This document shows, piece after piece, positions 5,821 through 10,076 of a stretch of 10,076 bases of DNA. The stretch is from Xanthobacteraceae bacterium. GTDB taxonomy: Bacteria; Pseudomonadota; Alphaproteobacteria; Rhizobiales; Xanthobacteraceae. Numbering within the stretch: position 1 is the stretch's first letter; the number at the start of each line of letters is the position of its first letter. A program made the position numbers and the translations under genes. The DNA is taken from the NCBI GenBank assembly GCA_030043175.1, contig JASHYD010000064.1:1-10076 (forward strand), written 5' to 3'. Under the pieces are notes generated by a model, which was given only the letters and a program-made list of their open reading frames with translations, searched no databases and was not told the origin of the DNA.

Positions 5821-7272
5821 CTATCCGACTTTGATGTTCTGCGCGCCGAACTTGGTGCGCACGAGCTCGGCCCGATCGGGAGCGATCCGCACCGTCATAT
5901 GCATGCGGCCGTCCGCGCCGGCGCCGCGCGCCAACACTTCGGCATGACGGTGCAACCAGCTCATGCCGGCCCCGTCGGCGAGGTCGAGCGCCACATCGAG
6001 GGTGAGCCGTGAACGGGCAAGTTCCGCCTCAATGATCGCCACCAGGCCATCAAGCCCCTCGCCCGTCAAAGCCGACACCAATACCGGCTGCCGGCCGTTG
6101 CCGCGCCGGCGTCCAAGGTTGTCGAGCTGCTCTCGTTCGGACGGGTCGAGACGATCGATCTTGTTCCATATCTCGATCAATCGCGGATCGTCCGGCTCGA
6201 TTCCGAGATCGCGCAGCACGGCGATCACATCCGCCGACTGCGCAACGGTGTCTCCGTGAGAGACATCTCGCACATGCAGGATGATATCGGCTTCTATCAC
6301 TTCCTCAAGCGTCGCCCGGAATGCCGCCACCAACATGGTTGGCAGTTCTGAAATGAAACCCACCGTATCGGACATGATGATCCGAGCGCCGTGCGGCAGG
6401 TCGATCGCCCGCAACGTCGGATCAAGCGTTGCGAACAACAGGTCGGCCGAGACGACTGTCGCCCGGGTCAGGTGATTAAACAGTGTCGACTTGCCGGCAT
6501 TCGTGTAGCCGACCAGCGCCACGATCGGATACGGCACGCGCTTGCGGCTCTGGCGATGGAGCTTTCGTGTGCTTTTGACGCCCTCGAGTTCGCGCTCGAT
6601 CTTGGCGATGCGCTCGGCGATCAGGCGGCGGTCGGTCTCGATCTGGGTTTCTCCGGGTCCGCCGAGAAACCCGAAACCGCCGCGCTGACGTTCGAGGTGA
6701 GTCCAGGATCGCACAAGGCGGCTGCGCTGATAGTTGAGGTGCGCGAGCTCCACCTGCAGCGCGCCTTCGCGGGTGCGGGCGCGGGCGCCAAATATCTCGA
6801 GAATCAGGCCGGTGCGGTCGAGCACCTTGGCGTTCCAGGCCTTTTCCAGATTTCGCTGCTGCACTGGCGACAGTGCGCAATCCATCACCACCAGGGAGGC
6901 CTCATGGCTCCTCACCAGACCTGCCAGTTCCTCGACCTTGCCCTTGCCCAGATAGGTCGACGGCCGGATCGCCGCCAAACTGATGACGCCCTGCGCCACC
7001 ACCGCCAGATCGATGGCGAGCGTCAAGCCGACCGCTTCATCGAGGCGGGCGGCCTCTGCCCTCCCCTCCCCTGCCCTGCCCTGCCCCGCACGCGCAGGCA
7101 ACGGAGCAGCTGGAAGTTCCCCCGCCGCCCGCCTATCTTCCCCCCCGCCCAGCGGAGGGTAGGCTGTGCGTGCAGCTCGCGCGCGAAGATAGGGGCCGAT
7201 GACAACTGCACGCCCGGTCGCCAAGCTCTCCGGCGGGCGCAGCTTAGAAGTGGTATGCTGATGCGGCTCCAA
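5821..7272 (-). CDS. hflX: GTPase HflX (ribosome-splitting/rescue factor)
   Basis: This is a 483-residue protein. The TTG at 7272 is the likely start: it directly follows the hfq stop, the next in-frame ATG is far inside the domain (residue 130), and the reading LEPHQH... matches the usual MEPR-like start of rhizobial HflX. HflX binds the 50S subunit and splits stalled ribosomes. The N-terminal HflX domain spans about 79-240, with the glycine-rich GGFGFLGGPGETQIETDRR at 198-216. The GTPase domain has G1 GYTNAGKST (255-263), G3 DTVGF (302-306), G4 NKID (370-373) and G5 SAL (400-402). Residues 33-78 are a low-complexity Ala/Gly/Arg/Glu linker encoded by a G-tract repeat. It is the last gene of the ntrX-dat-hfq-hflX block and is probably translated by coupling to hfq. 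Identification is secure and the exact start somewhat less so. Confidence 0.95.
   Translation of the reverse strand: MEPHQHTTSKLRPPESLATGRAVVIGPYLRARAARTAYPPLGGGEDRRAAGELPAAPLPARAGQGRAGEGRAEAARLDEAVGLTLAIDLAVVAQGVISLAAIRPSTYLGKGKVEELAGLVRSHEASLVVMDCALSPVQQRNLEKAWNAKVLDRTGLILEIFGARARTREGALQVELAHLNYQRSRLVRSWTHLERQRGGFGFLGGPGETQIETDRRLIAERIAKIERELEGVKSTRKLHRQSRKRVPYPIVALVGYTNAGKSTLFNHLTRATVVSADLLFATLDPTLRAIDLPHGARIIMSDTVGFISELPTMLVAAFRATLEEVIEADIILHVRDVSHGDTVAQSADVIAVLRDLGIEPDDPRLIEIWNKIDRLDPSEREQLDNLGRRRGNGRQPVLVSALTGEGLDGLVAIIEAELARSRLTLDVALDLADGAGMSWLHRHAEVLARGAGADGRMHMTVRIAPDRAELVRTKFGAQNIKVG
7059..7087 (-). repeat. G-tract (potential G-quadruplex) repeat inside hflX
   Basis: On the coding strand of hflX there are six runs of three or four G separated by only 1-2 bases: complement of 7084-7087, 7079-7081, 7074-7076, 7068-7071, 7063-7066 and 7059-7061. 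The core is a short-period repeat of GGGCA/GGGGA units that encodes residues 62-72 (AGQGRAGEGRA). It fits the usual short-loop G-quadruplex pattern. A second, looser set of C-runs follows at 7119-7150. Confidence 0.7.
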
Positions 7273-7533
7273 TCAGGTTTTTTCCACGGCAGCCCCCTCT
7301 TCGCCGCCTTCAAAAAGCTGCACAGGATGCCCCGGCATGATGGTCGATATAGCGTGCTTGTAGACGAGTTGGGAATGCCCATCTCGCCGCAGCAACACGC
7401 AAAAATTGTCGAACCAGGTCACCACCCCTTGCAGCTTCACGCCATTGACGAGAAAAATTGTGAGGGGGATTTTTGCTTTACGTACATGATTAAGGAAGGT
7501 GTCTTGTAAATTTTGTGCGCGATCGGCTGCCAT
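7273..7533 (-). CDS. hfq: RNA chaperone Hfq
   Basis: This is an 86-residue Sm-like protein that forms hexameric rings and helps small RNAs pair with mRNAs. Visible landmarks are [16 protein letters not shown] (8-23, with Gln10 of the proximal face and rim residues Arg18/Lys19/Lys21), [20 protein letters not shown] (Sm1, about 27-46, including Gly31, Asp42 and Phe44), and VYKHAISTI (Sm2, 57-65, with Tyr58-Lys59-His60 of the U-binding pocket). The C-terminal tail is short, as usual in Alphaproteobacteria. The ATG at 7533 is preceded by only a loose purine-rich site (GGCGGAAA). It sits between the D-amino-acid aminotransferase gene and hflX, and its TGA is directly followed, in frame, by the TTG of hflX. 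A possible promoter lies at 7613-7641. Confidence 0.97.
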   Translation of the reverse strand: MAADRAQNLQDTFLNHVRKAKIPLTIFLVNGVKLQGVVTWFDNFCVLLRRDGHSQLVYKHAISTIMPGHPVQLFEGGEEGAAVEKT

Positions 7534-7612
7534 GGCCGTTTTTTCCGCCTTTTTGTTTGCAGTCTGGCACTGCGGTTGATTGACCTACTCTCTCCCGGAC
7601 GCGTAGTTGGTC

Positions 7613-7641
7613 AGTCTAAGACCCAGACATCACATTAACAA
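7613..7641 (-). promoter_or_regulatory. Possible sigma70-type promoter for hfq(-hflX)
   Basis: On the minus strand TTGTTA (complement of 7636-7641) and TAGACT (complement of 7613-7618) are 17 bases apart. Each matches the consensus at four of six positions. The site is about 80 bases upstream of the hfq start, in the 181-bp gap after the aminotransferase gene. The match is weak, so this is only a candidate. Confidence 0.3.
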
Positions 7642-7672
7642 GTAGGACGGCGCCCCTCGCAAGCCGCCCCGG

Positions 7673-7727
7673 CGTCAATTGACGTTTTTTACGGGAATTT
7701 GCCAGTCCCTTATGTCAGGTAAATTCC
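7673..7727. repeat. Palindrome and hairpin at the 3' end of the aminotransferase gene
   Basis: CGTCAATTGACG at 7673-7684 is a perfect 12-bp palindrome followed on the plus strand by T6 (7685-7690). Next to it GGAATTT (7694-7700) and AAATTCC (7721-7727) can form a stem that extends by CC/GG across one wobble around a 14-base loop, spanning the stop codon of the aminotransferase gene. No U-run follows on the minus (transcribed) strand, so it is not a standard terminator for that gene. It could be a pause or processing site, or a binding site. Confidence 0.3.
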
Positions 7728-8572
7728 GCATGACGGTGAAATTCCCGCCGCAGCGCGAGGGTCAGCGGACCCGGACGGCCATTACCGACCGGCGCTCCGT
7801 CAATCGTGACCACCGGCTGCACGATCTGGCTCGCAGCCGTGATGAAGGCTTCCAGCGCTGCCTTCGCTTCCGAAACGGTGAACGCGCGTTCGATGAAAGC
7901 CAGCCCCTTGGCTGCGATCGCGTCGATAACCACGGCGCGGGAAATTCCGTTGAGGATGCTGTTATCAGCGGGGCGTGTCACAACTTCGCCGTCCGCCGTG
8001 ACGATCCAGGCATTCGACGAGGCTCCTTCGGTGACGAAGCCTTTCGCATCGACCAGCCATGCCTCGCGCGCCCCGGCCTCGCGCGCTGCTTGCTTCGCGA
8101 GGACATTCGGCAACAGGGATACCGACTTGATGTCCGGCCGCGCCCACCGCCTGTCCGCGAGCGTTATCACCGCGATACCTTGGGCGGCTGTGTTCTCCCC
8201 TTTCGCGTTGTCATGGGAACGCGCGGTGACGACGATTGACTGCGCGGTACCCGGCGCCGGAAAGGCGAAATCGCGCCTTGCCACGCCACGCGTAATCTGC
8301 AGATAGACGATGCCGTTGCGCACGCGGTTGCGCCTCACGGTCTCGTGCAGGACAACGCTGAGAGCCGGCAGCGGCATCGGCAAGCCGATACGCAACTCGG
8401 CAAGCGAGCGCATCAGGCGCGCCATATGGCGGCGCTCGTCGACCAGACGAGCCTCCCGCACCTCGCACACCTCATAGACCCCGTCGGCGAATTGGTAGCC
8501 GCGATCCTCGACATGGATGCGGGCATCGCGATGGGGCCGATACCGGCCATTGACATAAGCAATGCGGGACAT
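7715..8572 (-). CDS. D-amino-acid aminotransferase (PLP fold type IV)
   Basis: This is a 285-residue cytoplasmic enzyme of the aminotransferase class IV family, which transfers amino groups between D-amino acids and 2-oxo acids (D-alanine plus 2-oxoglutarate to pyruvate plus D-glutamate). Key features are the N-terminal VNGRY and DRGYQFADGVYEV (23-35), the pyridoxal-phosphate lysine Lys149 in RPDIKSVSLLPNVLAKQAA, Glu182 in TEGASSN (181-187), and ILNGISR (206-212) for phosphate binding. The RW-RPDIKS-LLPNVLAKQ pattern favours D-amino-acid over branched-chain aminotransferase, although activity on other substrates cannot be excluded. The start at 8572 gives the usual length, but no strong ribosome site is seen. 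It lies between ntrX (130 bp upstream) and hfq (181 bp downstream), its usual place in Hyphomicrobiales. The gene is often called dat. Confidence 0.9.
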   Translation of the reverse strand: MSRIAYVNGRYRPHRDARIHVEDRGYQFADGVYEVCEVREARLVDERRHMARLMRSLAELRIGLPMPLPALSVVLHETVRRNRVRNGIVYLQITRGVARRDFAFPAPGTAQSIVVTARSHDNAKGENTAAQGIAVITLADRRWARPDIKSVSLLPNVLAKQAAREAGAREAWLVDAKGFVTEGASSNAWIVTADGEVVTRPADNSILNGISRAVVIDAIAAKGLAFIERAFTVSEAKAALEAFITAASQIVQPVVTIDGAPVGNGRPGPLTLALRREFHRHAEFT

Positions 8573-8702
8573 GGCAGCACATCCATGTAAGAGGGCAAAA
8601 GTCTATGGAAGCGACCGGCTATAGCGGATTTCGACCGTTTCTTATCACTGGGTGTCGGCGCCGGGTACGCTTCGAGCGGCCCCGACCGGCAGTCGTTGCG
8701 CG
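8573..8702. other. ntrX to aminotransferase spacer
   Basis: This is a 130-bp gap between two minus-strand genes. I found no gene, no convincing terminator with a U-run, and no clear promoter. Read-through from ntrX into the aminotransferase gene is therefore possible. Confidence 0.35.
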
Positions 8703-10070
8703 CTAATCCATCCCCAGTGCCTTGAGCTTGCGGTGCAGCGCCGAGCGCTCCATGCCGACGAATTCGGCCGTGCGGGATATGTTCCCGCTAAAGCGGCTGA
8801 TCTGAGCGCGCAGGTATTCGCGCTCGAAGGCCTCGCGGGCATCCCGCAGCGGCATGCCCATGAGTTGCTCGCCGCCGCTGCCATTGGGCATCGACGGCAC
8901 CATCGACCCGACCTCGGGCGGCAGCATCGCGGCGGTGATCACCGCATCGGGGTCGCCGCCGGCCAGAATCATCAGCCGTTCGACGTTGTTGCGCAACTGG
9001 CGGACGTTTCCCGGCCAGTCGTGGGTTTGCAGCACCGCCATGGCGTCGTCGCCAATCTGCCGCTTGGGCAAGCCGGTGGCCTGGGAAATCTGCTCCATGA
9101 AGTACTCGACGAGGGGCGCCACATCCTCGCGCCGCTCGCTGAGGGGGGGCACGCGAATGGGCACCACCGAAAGCCGGTGAAAAAGGTCCTCGCGGAAGCG
9201 GCCGGCCGCGATTTCCTCTTCGAGATTGTGCGCCGTCGACGTGACGATCCGCGTGTCGACCTCGACCTTCGTCGTGCCGCCGGCGCGAAGGAAGGTTTGC
9301 TCGACGAGCACCCGCAGAATCTTGTTCTGGGTCTCGCGTGGCATGTCGGCGATCTCATCGATGAAGAGCGTGCCGCCATGGGCCTCCTCTAGGGCTCCTA
9401 TCTTGCGTGGGCGTCCGTCGAGCTGCTCGGTCCCGAACAACTCGATCTCCATCCGCTCCGGCGTGATAGCAGCCGCATTGATCACCACGAAGGGGGCGGC
9501 GGCGCGCAAGGACAGCGCATGAATGGTGCGCGCCGTCAGCTCCTTGCCGGAGCCCGACGGCCCGACGATGAGGACTCGGCTATTGGTGGGGGCAACCTTC
9601 TCGATCGTCTGACGCAGGTGCTGCATCGAGCCGGAGTTGCCGATGAGCTTCGCCGGATGGGGCGCGAGCTGCTTTAGCTCCTTGACCTCGCGCTTGAGCC
9701 GCGAGGTTTCGAGGGCACGGTCCGCCACCAGAACGAGCCGGTCGACCTTAAACGGCTTCTCAATAAAGTCGTAGGCGCCCTGCTTGATGGCCGCCACCGC
9801 GGTTTCGATATTGCCATGGCCGGAAATCATCACCACCGGCAGGTCAGGATAATCCGCTTTGATGCCGGCCAGCATCTGCAGGCCGTCAAGCCGGCTCCCC
9901 TGCAGCCAGATGTCGAGGAAGATGAGATTGGGCCGACGCGCTGCAATCGCTGCCGCGGCCTCATCGCTATCGCGCGCCGTGCGCGTCGCGTAACCCTCGT
10001 CTTCGAGAATTCCCGCGACCAGGTCGCGGATATCGGCCTCGTCGTCGATAATCAGGATATCGGACGCCAT
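8703..10070 (-). CDS. ntrX: Nitrogen/redox response regulator NtrX (NtrC family)
   Basis: This is a 455-residue response regulator paired with the membrane kinase NtrY, whose gene would normally lie just upstream, outside the window. The receiver domain is 3-120: acidic pocket Asp9/Asp10, phospho-acceptor Asp53, Ser83 and Lys105. The AAA+ domain is about 140-370: Walker A GPSGSGK (170-176), Walker B LFIDE (235-239), and an arginine-bearing FREDLFHRLSV (292-302). The C-terminal Fis-type helix-turn-helix is about 420-452 (NISRTAEFVGMERSALHRKL). Where sigma54 activators carry GAFTGA, this protein reads ELFGTEQLDGRPRKIG. That loss is usual for alphaproteobacterial NtrX, which is thought to act largely independently of sigma54 contact. 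The ATG at 10070 gives a standard receiver start. The ribosome site lies at or beyond the window edge. Confidence 0.96.
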   Translation of the reverse strand: MASDILIIDDEADIRDLVAGILEDEGYATRTARDSDEAAAAIAARRPNLIFLDIWLQGSRLDGLQMLAGIKADYPDLPVVMISGHGNIETAVAAIKQGAYDFIEKPFKVDRLVLVADRALETSRLKREVKELKQLAPHPAKLIGNSGSMQHLRQTIEKVAPTNSRVLIVGPSGSGKELTARTIHALSLRAAAPFVVINAAAITPERMEIELFGTEQLDGRPRKIGALEEAHGGTLFIDEIADMPRETQNKILRVLVEQTFLRAGGTTKVEVDTRIVTSTAHNLEEEIAAGRFREDLFHRLSVVPIRVPPLSERREDVAPLVEYFMEQISQATGLPKRQIGDDAMAVLQTHDWPGNVRQLRNNVERLMILAGGDPDAVITAAMLPPEVGSMVPSMPNGSGGEQLMGMPLRDAREAFEREYLRAQISRFSGNISRTAEFVGMERSALHRKLKALGMD

Positions 10071-10076
10071 GCTGTT

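Noticed and set aside
7132..7193. 9-bp inverted repeat CCTATCTTC / GAAGATAGG inside hflX
   Set aside because: The arms are 44 bases apart within coding sequence, and a match of this length is expected by chance in a 10-kb window.
6391..7509. 372-codon open frame on the plus strand
   Set aside because: It is antisense to hflX and hfq, both securely identified, and its translation has no family features.
8652..9392. 246-codon open frame on the plus strand
   Set aside because: It is antisense to ntrX and is a composition artefact.
9388..9441. Loss of the GAFTGA loop in NtrX, considered as an inactivating change
   Set aside because: Alphaproteobacterial NtrX proteins commonly lack GAFTGA. Walker A, Walker B and the phospho-acceptor aspartate are intact, so this is normal for the family.

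Overview
The window looks like a chromosomal segment of a high-GC alphaproteobacterium of the order Hyphomicrobiales (Bradyrhizobium or Xanthobacteraceae-like). The basis is the gene order ntrX - D-amino-acid aminotransferase - hfq - hflX, which is characteristic of that group, together with GC-rich codon use throughout. I saw no tRNA, rRNA, CRISPR array or insertion sequence.

Layout. Positions 1-804 (+) hold the 3' end of a planctomycete-type cytochrome c / leucine-rich-repeat protein, followed by a good intrinsic terminator (832-860). Positions 902-1164 (-) hold a decayed small gene with an internal stop and a frame break. Positions 1296-4470 (-) hold a pair of genes for exported proteins: first an amidase-signature hydrolase with a Sec-type signal peptide, then a protein with a Tat-type signal and three tandem RidA-like domains, none of which appears to carry the catalytic arginine. 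Positions 4471-4914 are mostly non-coding but contain an amidase N-terminal remnant (4689-4907, +) and a 10-bp inverted repeat. Positions 4915-5808 (+) encode a stand-alone 5'-3' exonuclease related to the N-terminal domain of DNA polymerase I. It converges on hflX with a 12-bp gap.

Positions 5821-10070 (-) are the conserved housekeeping and regulatory block, in transcription order ntrX (nitrogen/redox response regulator), a D-amino-acid aminotransferase, hfq (RNA chaperone) and hflX (ribosome-rescue GTPase). hfq and hflX abut with no gap and in the same frame (TGA directly followed by TTG), so their translation is probably coupled. The 5' part of hflX carries a dense run of G-tracts on its coding strand.

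The half from 4915 onward is ordinary core genome. The half from 1 to 4914 is accessory in character, with gene remnants, exported enzymes and unusual domain architectures. No clearly new multi-gene system is evident. The best candidates for a second look are the triple-RidA/amidase pair, the amidase remnant, the decayed gene at 902-1164, and the hfq-hflX junction with its G-tract.
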